61,247 bases of DNA from an uncultured Clostridium sp. (GTDB lineage: Bacteria; Bacillota; Clostridia; Lachnospirales; Lachnospiraceae), in NCBI GenBank assembly GCA_900555045.1, contig USJW01000008.1, positions 1 through 61,247 of the forward strand, given 5' to 3'. Position numbers and translations under genes: made by a program. Of this stretch, positions 39,520 to 47,922 are shown one piece after another (position 1 is the first letter of the stretch; each line of letters begins with the position of its first letter). The notes under the pieces were generated by a model. That model made no database searches. It worked only from the letters and a program-made list of their open reading frames with translations, and was not told where the DNA came from.

Positions 39520-39918
39520 TCACATCAGCTTCCGCTCAAACCCGCGGTAGCGGGTTCCCTGGAAGGTAAGCTTCCCTTTGTCTCCCTCCGCCAGTGTTCC
39601 AAACTCGCGGCCTGACATGCGAAGCTCCAGCCGGTCTCCGCTCTCCACCTGAAAGGTGACGTAGTAGGTGGTGGAACTGCTGTGCCCGCCGTTCTGATTC
39701 GCGTGCGCGGAGACGTTGGTGCGCTTTGACACTACCTTCGCGTCCACGCTCAGCACCGGCGAGTGGTTGTTCGCCGACCACTCGGAGGCCGAGCGCACCA
39801 GCGTCACAATGATCATCCCCGCCACAAGCAGAAACACACCCACGAACATCACCGGAAATATCGTATCCATGATACCGAAAAAACCATAACCCATCCAATC
39901 ACCCACTTTCTGGTTCAT
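39520..39918 (-). CDS. DUF2500 family membrane protein
   Basis: A 132-residue protein with one N-terminal membrane helix (about residues 19-41, DTIFPVMFVGVFLLVAGMIIV) and a soluble beta domain (LSVDAKVVSKRTNV ... TYYVTFQVESGDRLELRMSG), matching the DUF2500 family of unknown function. The ribosome site (GGGAA) is weak. It is convergent with the glycosylase gene and stands alone. Confidence 0.82.
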   Translation of the reverse strand: MNQKVGDWMGYGFFGIMDTIFPVMFVGVFLLVAGMIIVTLVRSASEWSANNHSPVLSVDAKVVSKRTNVSAHANQNGGHSSSTTYYVTFQVESGDRLELRMSGREFGTLAEGDKGKLTFQGTRYRGFERKLM

Positions 39919-40049
39919 CTGTTCCCATTATAAACGCCCCCGGGCAAAAGATCTTATCATTTTCCTTAACATTTGCTTTAAAAACTATAACCGGTTGTAA
40001 GGAAACCCGGAGTTCTCCCCAGCGCGTCCACTCCCGCACTTAATCGCCC

Positions 40050-40105
40050 TTGACTTTCCGACACGCATGTCGTATATTCATTTTAAGACACAAGTGTCGG
40101 AAAGT
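40050..40105 (+). promoter_or_regulatory. tetR promoter with embedded operators
   Basis: TTGACT (40050-40055), exact 17-nt spacer and TATATT (40073-40078). The spacer holds the inverted repeat CGACAcgcaTGTCG (40059-40072), and a second one, GACACAAGTGTC, follows at 40087-40098. The outer arms ACTTTCCGACAC and GTGTCGGAAAGT also pair. The arrangement is typical of an autorepressed TetR gene. Confidence 0.78.
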
Positions 40106-40118
40106 GAGGACAACATCG

Positions 40119-40721
40119 ATGAACAAGAGAGGAGCCGAGACCCGGCAGCTGATCAAAGCCCGCGCCTGCGGCCTGTTCGCCGAAAGAGGGTTCAAGGATG
40201 TCACGATGAAGGACATCTGCGAGGCAGCCGGGCTCAGCAGGGGCGGTTTATACTGCCACTATGACAGCACAAAGCAGATATTTAAGGAGATCATCGACGA
40301 CATGATGGCGGCGCAGGACAATGAATTCTACTCCCAGATCGAGCGCGGGCTTCCCGCCGTGGACATTCTGGACGGTGTGCTTTTGCGCTACCGGGAGGAG
40401 ATGCTGGACAGCCGGGCCTCCTTAAGCGCAGCGCTGTACGAGTATTTCAGTCTCCAGGAGACCGCGGACCCGGAAAACGCGCTGTACCGGCAGTACCTGA
40501 TCTCCGCCAGGGCCTGGCGGAGTCTGATCGAGTACGGAATCCGCACCCATGCGTTCAACGAGGTGGATATCGAGGCGGTGTTTCACCTGATCGTGTTCTC
40601 CTATCAGGGGGTGCGGATGTACAGTAAGCTCATGCCCATGGACCCGGAGATTCCCGCGGGGATTGTGAGGGAGATCAGAAACATATTAGTGGGAGGAAAT
40701 GCAGATGGCGACTGTTTTTAA
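40119..40721 (+). CDS. TetR-family transcriptional regulator
   Basis: A 200-residue regulator with an N-terminal helix-turn-helix (ARACGLFAERGFKDVTMKDI then CEAAGLSRGGLYCHYDSTKQ, residues about 13-50) and a helical ligand domain. Start is ATG 40119 with GAGGA 9 nt upstream; the frame opens earlier at 40050 but that falls in the promoter. The gene overlaps the following nucleoside phosphorylase by 17 nt, so the two are translated together and the ligand may be a nucleoside or related compound. Confidence 0.9.
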   Translation: MNKRGAETRQLIKARACGLFAERGFKDVTMKDICEAAGLSRGGLYCHYDSTKQIFKEIIDDMMAAQDNEFYSQIERGLPAVDILDGVLLRYREEMLDSRASLSAALYEYFSLQETADPENALYRQYLISARAWRSLIEYGIRTHAFNEVDIEAVFHLIVFSYQGVRMYSKLMPMDPEIPAGIVREIRNILVGGNADGDCF

Positions 40722-41475
40722 TGAATTCCCGGCGGAGCGCTCCGCCTTCATAAACCCAAAAGACACCACGGAGCCGGTTCCCAGCTTTCCGGAGGTCTGT
40801 GTCACCACCTTCTCGGCGGATATCATCGAGCAGTTTAAGGAGCTGCATCGCCCAAGGGTCATCGCGTCTCTGTACACCTCCAACGGGATCCTCCCCGTCT
40901 ATGAGGCCTGCCACAGTGGAAAAACCGTCGGGCTCTTCCTCTCGAGGGTCGGCGCCCCCGCCTGCGCCGCGGGACTGGAGGAGGTCATCGCCATGGGCGC
41001 TAAAAAGCTCGTGCTGTTCGGCTGCTGCGGTGTCCTGGACCAGGAGACCGTGGGGGACAAAGTCATAATCCCCTCATCCGCGGTGAGGGACGAGGGGACC
41101 AGCTACCACTATGTGCCCGCGAGCGAGGAAATCCAGGCGGATCCCCGCTCCGTCGGCATGCTGAAAAGCTGCTTTGAGCGGCTTAATGTTCCCTGCACCG
41201 TGGGGAAAGTCTGGACCAGCGACGCCATCTACCGGGAGACGCGCTCCCAGATCGCCGCCAGGAAGGCGCAAGGCTGCCTGGCCGTCGAGATGGAGTGCGC
41301 CGCCGCCCTGGCTGTGGCCCAGTTCAGGGAAATCCCCCTCTTCGCGTTTTTGTTCGGGGCGGACTGCCTGGACTCCCCAAGCTGGGAACAGCGGGACCTG
41401 GTGGACTATGGCATAAAACGCGGCGGCAGATTCCTGGCGCTTGCCCTGGAATGTGCCGCCGAGCTTTCACTCTAA
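40705..41475 (+). CDS. nucleoside phosphorylase (NP-I family)
   Basis: A 256-residue NP-I enzyme distinct from the one at 16367. Family motifs: VGLFLSRVGAPACAAGLEEV, LVLFGCCGVLDQE, the base region DEGTSYHYVPASEEIQ and EMECAAALAVAQF (ribose-binding Glu). It probably cleaves a purine or pyrimidine nucleoside with phosphate. The ATG at 40705 has GGAGG 8 nt upstream; an ATG two codons earlier is too close. It is controlled with the overlapping tetR gene and ends 11 nt before a convergent gene. Confidence 0.85.
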   Translation: MATVFNEFPAERSAFINPKDTTEPVPSFPEVCVTTFSADIIEQFKELHRPRVIASLYTSNGILPVYEACHSGKTVGLFLSRVGAPACAAGLEEVIAMGAKKLVLFGCCGVLDQETVGDKVIIPSSAVRDEGTSYHYVPASEEIQADPRSVGMLKSCFERLNVPCTVGKVWTSDAIYRETRSQIAARKAQGCLAVEMECAAALAVAQFREIPLFAFLFGADCLDSPSWEQRDLVDYGIKRGGRFLALALECAAELSL

Positions 41476-41486
41476 ATGAAATTTTC

Positions 41487-42938
41487 TCAGATCTGATGGA
41501 GCTCCACCATCCGGTGCTCGGTGTCATACTCGCTCTGCCTTAAGCTGCGGTCCGCGTACTCGGCCTCGCCCATCTGGTTGTCGTAGGGGTCGTTGCGCAG
41601 GTAAGCCATGGGCGGCTCAAAATCGGCCTGGAACTTTTTCGCCGCGCACAGGCGGTAGGGATCCAGGTTTCCGAAATAAAAATTCCACCGAGCCTCGTAG
41701 TTCTCCCGGTAAGCAGCGCCGCCGAAGGAGCAGTCGGCGTACAGCCATCCGTAGGGGGCCACGTAGAACTGGGCCCAGTCGTGGCAGCCGATCTCCAAGG
41801 GCGTGGTGTAAAGGCCCGCCTGCCATCTGGCCGGGACTCCCGCCGCCCGGCACATGGTGATAAACAATAACGCCTGCACGCCGCAGTCGCCCTTGAAGCA
41901 GGTGCTCACATACTCCGGAATGTCCGTCAGGGTAAAATAGCTGCGCACGTAGGAGTACATCACATGGCTGGTGATATAATCGTAGATTTTCCGCGCCTTC
42001 ATGAGCGGATTGGTCTCATCGCCGACCACCTCCGCCACAAGGGAGCGCAGGTACGGTGTGAATCGGATGTGGGGCAGCTGCTCGCCGGAAGCTTCAAGCG
42101 CATCCTCAGGCAGTACCTCATTCCCGCCGGCCGCAAGCTCTGCGGCCTTTGCCGCCGCGTTTAACGCTTCGCCGTGGCTCAAGTCCACAAAGGGGGCATG
42201 ATTCTCGAAGGAAAACTCCACTGCGTAGGTCTGTCCGGCCCGGTGTTTTGCTCGGATGCAAACGGTCCGCTGCTCTGCGAGGGAACCAGCCAATTCATAC
42301 TCCTCCGGCTGCGCTGCGCGCTCCCCGATGTACACGCCCTCCACCTTCACATTGCAGATCTGGCTGTACTCGATGGGCAGGGGCAGGTACACATGGATCT
42401 CCTCCCCCTCCCGCTCTGCCTCCGGGCGCACCGTCATGGTGCTGCGGATGCGGTAGGCATAGGCCATGCCGCCGTTCCCGCGCATGTAGGAGAGCGTGTC
42501 CTCCAGCAGCTTAAAATTCTCCTTCTTGCCCTCGGTGCGCTTCCTGTCAAGGGCGCGCGCGCCGTAGGCCGGCCGGGTTTTTAACACATTCTCCAGGAAG
42601 CTGCTGCGAAACTTCACCTTTCCGTCCACATAAATCCAGTCCGCCGCGTCCTCCTCCCAAAGCGAAGTCAACTCCTCGGGCTTAAAGTCCGCGATCTCGC
42701 GGGTCAGGATCTCCAGGGCCTCCTCCCAGGAGTAGGGGTACTGGCCGGGAATCCGGTCTAAAATCTCCAGCTCCAGCGTCAGCCGGTCCTTCATGGCCTG
42801 GGGCAGATCCTTCTTCAGGCGAAGCCCGATCACCCGCTTGGCCTGCTCAAACTGCCCGCACCACTTCAGCTTCTGAATGTCCTCGGGCAATGGTGTGCTG
42901 AGTGTCAAAAAATAATCATTTCCGTTCATTTTCCTCAT
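41487..42938 (-). CDS. transglutaminase-like domain protein
   Basis: A 483-residue cytoplasmic-looking protein. The C-terminal half has a transglutaminase/protease core with its triad: Cys in KGDCGVQALLFITMCRAAGV, His in GCHDWAQFYVAPYGW and Asp in YADCSFGGAAY. The N-terminal half (about residues 1-260) is a helical and beta region with no recognised domain. Start choice between ATG 42938 and ATG 42929 is uncertain; AAGGA lies close to the first. Such proteins may be peptidases; substrate unknown. Confidence 0.85.
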   Translation of the reverse strand: MRKMNGNDYFLTLSTPLPEDIQKLKWCGQFEQAKRVIGLRLKKDLPQAMKDRLTLELEILDRIPGQYPYSWEEALEILTREIADFKPEELTSLWEEDAADWIYVDGKVKFRSSFLENVLKTRPAYGARALDRKRTEGKKENFKLLEDTLSYMRGNGGMAYAYRIRSTMTVRPEAEREGEEIHVYLPLPIEYSQICNVKVEGVYIGERAAQPEEYELAGSLAEQRTVCIRAKHRAGQTYAVEFSFENHAPFVDLSHGEALNAAAKAAELAAGGNEVLPEDALEASGEQLPHIRFTPYLRSLVAEVVGDETNPLMKARKIYDYITSHVMYSYVRSYFTLTDIPEYVSTCFKGDCGVQALLFITMCRAAGVPARWQAGLYTTPLEIGCHDWAQFYVAPYGWLYADCSFGGAAYRENYEARWNFYFGNLDPYRLCAAKKFQADFEPPMAYLRNDPYDNQMGEAEYADRSLRQSEYDTEHRMVELHQI

Positions 42939-43144
42939 CCGTCCTTCTTTGTCAGTATCAGATATCCCTATCATACACGAAATTGGTGGAAATGTATAGA
43001 CAAATCCGCCGCTTCACTTCCCCGCAAATTCCTGCCTTCTTTTATTTTGCGGTAGATTTTCTTAATCCTTTTTTACGTCTATTGAAAAGCCCCATCCTTC
43101 ATGCTATCGTATAATCAAGTTCTGATGATTGGGAGGAGAAATCA

Positions 43145-44134
43145 ATGAAAAAGCAGGCAAAGGTATTCTGCATCCTGGCCATACTGGTGGTCCTGTGTAC
43201 TGCCTTCGGGCTCACCATGTGCAGCGGCAGGGCCAAGTACACCACTGCCGTGAGCGAGATGGCTGTGATGGAGGACGCAGCTGGATATCTGCCGGAACAG
43301 GCGCCAAACGTACAAATTAAGCACGCCAGCGCTGAGCTGACGGACAGCAATTCCCTGACCCCACCCGCTGTAAGCGGCCGCAAGCTGATCCGCGACGTGG
43401 ACATGTCCGTGGAAACCGACGGCTTTGACGCGCTCATCAAGACATTGACCGACAAGGTCAGCGCTCTTGGCGGCTATGTGGAGCAGTCCGACATATCGGG
43501 CAACCGCTTAAATCACCAGGGACGTCCAAATCCCCGCCGCGCGTCCCTGACCGTCCGCATCCCGTCTGACCAGCTGGAAAGCTTTATCACGGTGGTCGAG
43601 GCGAACGGCAATGTCACCAACAAATCCCAGACCACGCGGGACGTGACGCTTCAGTACAGCGATTTAGAGAGCAGAAAGAAATCCCTGACCGTGGAGCAGG
43701 AGCGGCTCTGGGCGCTGCTCGAGAAGGCGGACACGTTGGAATCCGTCATCGCCCTGGAGGAGCGGCTCTCCGAGATCCGCTACCAGTTAGAATCCATGGA
43801 ATCCCAGCTGCGGCTGTACGACAACCAGGTGGACTACAGCACCCTCAATTTGACCGTCAATGAGATTGTGGAGGACACCGGCTTTACCCCAAGCCAGCCG
43901 AAGGGCTTCGGGCAGCGGGTCCAGGAAGGCTTTTCCAAAAACTTAAAATCCGTCACCGAGGGCCTGACGGACTTCGTGATCTGGCTGGCCGCGTTCAGCC
44001 CCATCTGGGTGCCGTTAGCGGCAATCGCGGCTGTGATCCTTCTGATCCTTAAACTCCGGGCAAAGCGATTGCCCCGGAAGGATCAACAGAAAAAAGAGCC
44101 ACAGATCCCCGACTCCCCGGAGGGAAAGGAGTAG
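43145..44134 (+). CDS. DUF4349 domain membrane protein
   Basis: A 329-residue protein with an N-terminal signal anchor or lipoprotein-like segment (about residues 7-26, ending LTMCSG), an extracellular beta region (KLIRDVDMSVETDGFDALIK, LTVRIPSDQLESFI), a coiled coil (about 175-240, SLTVEQERLWALLEKADTLE) and a C-terminal membrane helix (about 277-305) with a Lys/Arg-rich tail. The order is typical of DUF4349, function unknown. GGGAGGAG lies before the ATG. A small membrane-protein gene follows 1 nt later. Confidence 0.88.
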   Translation: MKKQAKVFCILAILVVLCTAFGLTMCSGRAKYTTAVSEMAVMEDAAGYLPEQAPNVQIKHASAELTDSNSLTPPAVSGRKLIRDVDMSVETDGFDALIKTLTDKVSALGGYVEQSDISGNRLNHQGRPNPRRASLTVRIPSDQLESFITVVEANGNVTNKSQTTRDVTLQYSDLESRKKSLTVEQERLWALLEKADTLESVIALEERLSEIRYQLESMESQLRLYDNQVDYSTLNLTVNEIVEDTGFTPSQPKGFGQRVQEGFSKNLKSVTEGLTDFVIWLAAFSPIWVPLAAIAAVILLILKLRAKRLPRKDQQKKEPQIPDSPEGKE

Positions 44135-44135
44135 C

Positions 44136-44315
44136 ATGAAAAAACAGCGTTTTTATCTCATCTGTGCCGTCCTGTCGGTCTTACTGATCGCGGCGGAGAT
44201 CTCAGCCATATGCGGTTACTGGTACAGCACCGGCAATGTCCTGGTGTTGATCAGCGCCGTCATGTTGTTGATCTCGTCGCTTCTCAACTATCACCAGTGC
44301 AGGACAATCGACTGA
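44136..44315 (+). CDS. small two-helix membrane protein (59 aa)
   Basis: MKKQRFYLICAV... a 59-residue hydrophobic protein with helices at about residues 6-25 and 34-50. It starts 1 nt after the DUF4349 stop, inside which GGAAAGGAG acts as ribosome site, so the two are translationally linked. I do not recognise a family. The gap 44316-44388 has no gene. Confidence 0.7.
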   Translation: MKKQRFYLICAVLSVLLIAAEISAICGYWYSTGNVLVLISAVMLLISSLLNYHQCRTID

Positions 44316-44388
44316 ATGAGACACGTAAGAATTGTCTTGGTCTTTATAGTTTTTTAACGGACAAGTCTGAAATAGCATGGATTTTAAA

Positions 44389-44417
44389 TTGTAATGCGCA
44401 ACAAATCATGGTAAAAT
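44389..44417 (+). promoter_or_regulatory. promoter of the small Cys-rich protein gene
   Basis: TTGTAA (44389-44394), 17-nt spacer, TAAAAT (44412-44417), about 36 nt before the start at 44454. Spacing and elements fit a sigma-A promoter. Confidence 0.65.
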
Positions 44418-44453
44418 AGAGGTAAGTTTCAGAAGAAAGAGAGGATAACAGTT

Positions 44454-44813
44454 ATGGATAAAGAAGTATTAAATTATGTTGTGGAGCAGACTCACGCATT
44501 AATCGATGCGGCCTCCTGCAGCGCCGAGGCGAGAGCGGCAGCCAATGCCTGGTTGGCAGCGGTTGGAACCGAGAACGAGGCGGCGGAGACCAAGAAATAC
44601 ATCGCGGAGCTCGAGGCCGACATCATGCCCATCGACGGCCTGATCGGTTTCGCAGAGTCCGAGGCCGGCGCTCAGGTGTTCGGAGCGGACGTGGCCAAGA
44701 ACGTGGCCGCCCACGCAAAAGAGATCAAGGCAGCCGGCGCAAAGTACTGCGACTGCCCCGCCTGCGCAGCTTGTGAGGCGATCTTGGGGAAGAAGGATCT
44801 GATGCTCAAGTAA
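44454..44813 (+). CDS. small acidic helical protein with Cys-rich tail
   Basis: A 119-residue protein seen across Lachnospiraceae, sometimes labelled 'molecular chaperone Hsp90' in databases although it has no Hsp90 domain. It is helical and acidic, with blocks ELEADIMPIDGLIGFAESEA and AKNVAAHAKEIKAAGAKYC and a tail CDCPACAACEAILG with four Cys that could bind metal. Own promoter and terminator. Function unknown; small metal- or redox-responsive roles are only a guess. Confidence 0.8.
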   Translation: MDKEVLNYVVEQTHALIDAASCSAEARAAANAWLAAVGTENEAAETKKYIAELEADIMPIDGLIGFAESEAGAQVFGADVAKNVAAHAKEIKAAGAKYCDCPACAACEAILGKKDLMLK

Positions 44814-44846
44814 GAGCGGACAACCTTTAATTAAGAAGCAACGGTA

Positions 44847-44895
44847 ATGGCTGTCGCATCGGCGATGAAAACGCTCGATGCGGCAGCCATTTTTT
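44847..44895 (+). terminator. terminator of the Cys-rich protein gene
   Basis: ATGGCTGtCGCATCG (44847-44861) pairs with CGATGCGgCAGCCAT (44876-44890) with one mismatch, followed by TTTTT. It lies 34 nt past the stop, before the convergent YhcH gene. Confidence 0.88.
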
Positions 44896-44924
44896 GTCTG
44901 ATTCCTGCATACAGCCACTGTCCC

Positions 44925-45368
44925 CTACCTGGCTGGCAGCTTAAACACAATTTTCCGGTAGCTCCCGGGCTCCTCCGTGTGCATCTGCGTGACATGGGGT
45001 TCATCCGGAAAAAACACGCAAAACATCCCCGGCTTTAGCGCAAAAACATGGTCAACCTTGCCCGTCAAAAATTCAATGTCCTTCTCAGGCACAAACGGAG
45101 TATCCTTTGCAAGGTTTTCAAGCGTTTCCCATGCAACCTCCTCCTTGCCCTCCACCAGGATATGTACGTCAATATACTTTTTGTGCAGCTCGAATCTTCT
45201 CTCCTGCTGCGGCTTTGTCTCACCCTCCTGCAGCAGGAAAAAACCGTCGCCGCATGTAAAACGCCCCGTCTCCCACTTGGAGAGCTGTCGGACCGCGGCC
45301 AGCATCTGCTCCGCCCCCGGAAGCAGCGGCGCGTACTTCAAAAATTCTTCCATCCGATCATAAATCAT
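44925..45368 (-). CDS. YhcH/YjgK/YiaL (DUF386) family protein
   Basis: A 147-residue cupin-like beta barrel. The block FELHKKYIDVHILVEGKEEV and the late FPDEPHVTQMH supply His/Asp/Glu typical of the family's metal site. Members (YiaL, NanQ, EbgC) sit in sugar or sialic acid operons, and NanQ is a sialic acid anomerase. It overlaps the KDPG aldolase gene by 4 nt and is the last gene of the sugar-acid operon; anomerisation of the imported acid is plausible. Confidence 0.88.
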   Translation of the reverse strand: MIYDRMEEFLKYAPLLPGAEQMLAAVRQLSKWETGRFTCGDGFFLLQEGETKPQQERRFELHKKYIDVHILVEGKEEVAWETLENLAKDTPFVPEKDIEFLTGKVDHVFALKPGMFCVFFPDEPHVTQMHTEEPGSYRKIVFKLPAR

Positions 45369-45997
45369 TGTGCGTTTAACCCTCCCATCATTTTTTTGAT
45401 GGATGCCTCTATTTCATCCCAGCGCTCCTCCGCCAAGAGCTTGGCGGGCACCAGGCTGCTTCCGATCCCGGCCCCGATATATCCCTGAGCGAAAAACTCG
45501 CTGACGTTTTCCGGCGACACGCCGCCGACCGCCACGTACTCCGTGTCGTCAAATGGCCCTTTCAATTGTCTTATATATCCCTTTGGCATGGCTCCCGCCG
45601 GAAACAGCTTCATCATTTGGCAGCCGTGTGAGAGGCTGAATGCCACATCGCTGGGCGTCATCACCCCCGGCAGCAGCCCAATCCCGTGGGCCACGCAAAA
45701 TGCGAACACGTTTTCCGACACAGAGGGAGTCAGAAAAAATCCTGCTCCCGCCTCAAAGGCCAGGCGGCAGCGCTCCCCGGTGATCACTGTCCCGGCACCA
45801 ATCAGTGCGTCCTCCCCTAAGCTTTTTCGGAGAATCCGAATCTGCTCATACGCGTCTGCGGAGTTGGTCGCCACCTCGAACATCCGGATTCCGCCATTGT
45901 ACAGCGCTCTCCCGTAATCCAACGTTTTCTGCAACGGAACCCCTCTGAATATCGCACAAATTTTGTACTCCCTAAATTGTTTCTGCAAATCAATCAT
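45365..45997 (-). CDS. 2-keto-3-deoxy-6-phosphogluconate/galactonate aldolase
   Basis: A 210-residue class I aldolase of the Eda family that splits KDPG or KDPGal to pyruvate and glyceraldehyde 3-phosphate. The Schiff-base Lys is in MMKLFPAGAM (about residue 130), the catalytic Glu in MFEVATNS, and GAGTVITGERC and AVGGVSPENV are typical. AAAGGA lies before the ATG. It follows the PfkB-type kinase gene by 36 nt and completes an Entner-Doudoroff-like route. Confidence 0.9.
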   Translation of the reverse strand: MIDLQKQFREYKICAIFRGVPLQKTLDYGRALYNGGIRMFEVATNSADAYEQIRILRKSLGEDALIGAGTVITGERCRLAFEAGAGFFLTPSVSENVFAFCVAHGIGLLPGVMTPSDVAFSLSHGCQMMKLFPAGAMPKGYIRQLKGPFDDTEYVAVGGVSPENVSEFFAQGYIGAGIGSSLVPAKLLAEERWDEIEASIKKMMGGLNAQ

Positions 45998-46033
45998 TTT
46001 TCTGTCCTTTCCGCATCATCCGATGGGCGGGCG

Positions 46034-46981
46034 CTACCTGTACACCTCTGCCTGATGGTTCAGGAGCTGATCCAGCTGTCGCCGGGAGGGATAACCCTCC
46101 ACATCCCCCGTCGTCTCGGTGGCTTTTGCGCCCACAACCGCTCCCATTTGGCCGCAGGTTTTAAGGTCGCGGCCCTCCAGAATCCCGGCGAGGAATCCGG
46201 CGTTAAAGCCATCTCCCGCTCCGACGGGGTCAACACAGTGGCAGTGGAAGGGTGGGATGACAACGGAATGCCCGTCCGCGACAACCGCTCCCCGGCTTCC
46301 CTTCTTGATCGCCACATACCTGGCATTTCCCTTAGTAAACAGCAGATCCAGCCACTCTTCCTCTGTCTTGTCCCCGAAAAGCAGTCCGGCCTCCTCCTCT
46401 CCCATCAGCACAATCTGCGCCGCCAGCGTCATCTCCCTTAAATCCTTCGTGTAGTCCCGCCCGCGCCACAGCGTTCTGCGGATATTCGGGTCAAAGCTCA
46501 GGCAGATGCCCTCCGCTGCGCACCGGCGGATTATCTCCCGGGTCATAGCCAGACAGCTTTCGCTCAGCACCGGGGTGATGCCCGTGAGGTGGACGATGGA
46601 GGCAGCTTTTAGTGTGTTCCCATCTATCACAGAGCCGTCCATGTGGCTGGCCGCTGAATTTTCCCGGTAGTAATAAACGGAAGTCTCGCCCGAAAACCGG
46701 CGCTCCTTGAACATGACCCCGGTCCGGTGATCCGGGTCGAACTGCACGCCGCTTACATCCACGCCCTCCGCCCGGATCTCGCGGAACACGTACTCTCCGA
46801 ACTCATCCGCTCCAAGGCGGCTGATCCACGCCACGCTGTGCCCCAGCCTGGCAAGGCCGATGGCCACGTTGCTCTCCGCCCCCGCAATCCTGGGCTGAAA
46901 CCCTTTTACATACCGCAATGGGCCGTAATCCTGCGGCGCCATCGCGGCCATAGTCTCACCGATGGTAATTATTTCTGGCAT
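46034..46981 (-). CDS. PfkB-family sugar kinase, likely 2-keto-3-deoxygluconate kinase
   Basis: A 315-residue ribokinase-fold enzyme. N-terminal GETMAAMAPQ and IAGAESNVAIGLARLG, the substrate region YYYRENSAASHM, and the C-terminal DPVGAGDGFNAGFLAG with catalytic Asp are typical of KDG kinases. The start is ATG 46981 with GGAGGG 4 nt upstream; it overlaps the upstream DHDPS-family gene by 13 nt. It would feed the following aldolase with the phosphorylated keto-deoxy acid. Confidence 0.88.
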   Translation of the reverse strand: MPEIITIGETMAAMAPQDYGPLRYVKGFQPRIAGAESNVAIGLARLGHSVAWISRLGADEFGEYVFREIRAEGVDVSGVQFDPDHRTGVMFKERRFSGETSVYYYRENSAASHMDGSVIDGNTLKAASIVHLTGITPVLSESCLAMTREIIRRCAAEGICLSFDPNIRRTLWRGRDYTKDLREMTLAAQIVLMGEEEAGLLFGDKTEEEWLDLLFTKGNARYVAIKKGSRGAVVADGHSVVIPPFHCHCVDPVGAGDGFNAGFLAGILEGRDLKTCGQMGAVVGAKATETTGDVEGYPSRRQLDQLLNHQAEVYR

Positions 46982-47904
46982 AACTCCCTCCAATGGAACG
47001 CCAACAAATCCAATCCCTCTAGGGAATCCATGGCCTGTGCGATCAGCTTTTCATCCGCCTGCACAAACGGGTTTCTCACACGGTCACTGCGAATCACCCC
47101 GCCCTTTTTCAGAATAGCTTTGTGTATGGACATCGCCAGGCCTCCGCCGGTTGTCCCCATTCTCATGAAGGGGAGATATTTGCGGTACTCCTCCCTCGCT
47201 CCGTCCCTGTCGCCATTCACAAACAAGTTGTACATGCGGATCATCGCATCCGGGAACTCCCCGGCAGGCATGGAGCCCACAGCTCCATAGCACATTTCCT
47301 CGTAGAAGGATCCGCCGTTGAGACCGCCGAACACGACCAGACTGCCGTTTGTGGCCTCCAGCACCTTCTGCATCTTCACAAAGGTGGGCGGCGCCTCCTC
47401 CTTCAGATACTGAATGTTCTCGAATTCCCGGTGAAGTCTCACGATCGTGTCCACGGGAACGGGAACCCCGCAGGCGTTGGGCGCATCCTGAATCATAATC
47501 GGAATGTGGACCGCCCTGGCGATGGCCGCGTAGTATTCATACAGCCGCACATTGTCCGGTTTTACCATATAGGGCGGCATCACCATCAGCACATCCGCCC
47601 CGCTGGCCTCCGCCCACAGGCTGTTCTCCACCGCGCATTCAAGCCCAGTCCCGCCAGCTCCGAAGATCAGCGGAATCCGGTCTGCCGCAGTCTCTGTCAC
47701 AACCTTTGCAATCTTTGCCTTCTCGCTCTGCGTCAGGGCAAACGCCTCGCTGGCATTTCCAAACAGCGCAATGCCGGACACTCCGGCAGCGAGCATAAAC
47801 TCCACTAAATTTTTAAGGCTCTCATAATCAACCTCCCCATTATCCAGAAACGGGGTAGGTAAAATCGGACAAATTCCCTTCAGACGCTCATCTTTCTTCA
47901 ACAT
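46969..47904 (-). CDS. DHDPS/NAL-family lyase or dehydratase
   Basis: A 311-residue class I TIM-barrel enzyme of the dihydrodipicolinate synthase/N-acetylneuraminate lyase family. The Schiff-base Lys is in QYLKEEAPP (about residue 167). The usual YNxP motif is QDAP (MIQDAPNACGV), so the catalytic Tyr is Gln, as in some keto-deoxy sugar acid dehydratases or aldolases. GNASEAFAL replaces the common GTTGE loop. AGGAGG precedes the ATG. In this operon it may cleave or dehydrate a keto-deoxy sugar acid directly, beside the kinase/Eda route. Confidence 0.85.
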   Translation of the reverse strand: MLKKDERLKGICPILPTPFLDNGEVDYESLKNLVEFMLAAGVSGIALFGNASEAFALTQSEKAKIAKVVTETAADRIPLIFGAGGTGLECAVENSLWAEASGADVLMVMPPYMVKPDNVRLYEYYAAIARAVHIPIMIQDAPNACGVPVPVDTIVRLHREFENIQYLKEEAPPTFVKMQKVLEATNGSLVVFGGLNGGSFYEEMCYGAVGSMPAGEFPDAMIRMYNLFVNGDRDGAREEYRKYLPFMRMGTTGGGLAMSIHKAILKKGGVIRSDRVRNPFVQADEKLIAQAMDSLEGLDLLAFHWRELCQK

Positions 47905-47922
47905 ATTGACCTCCTGCGCTCC

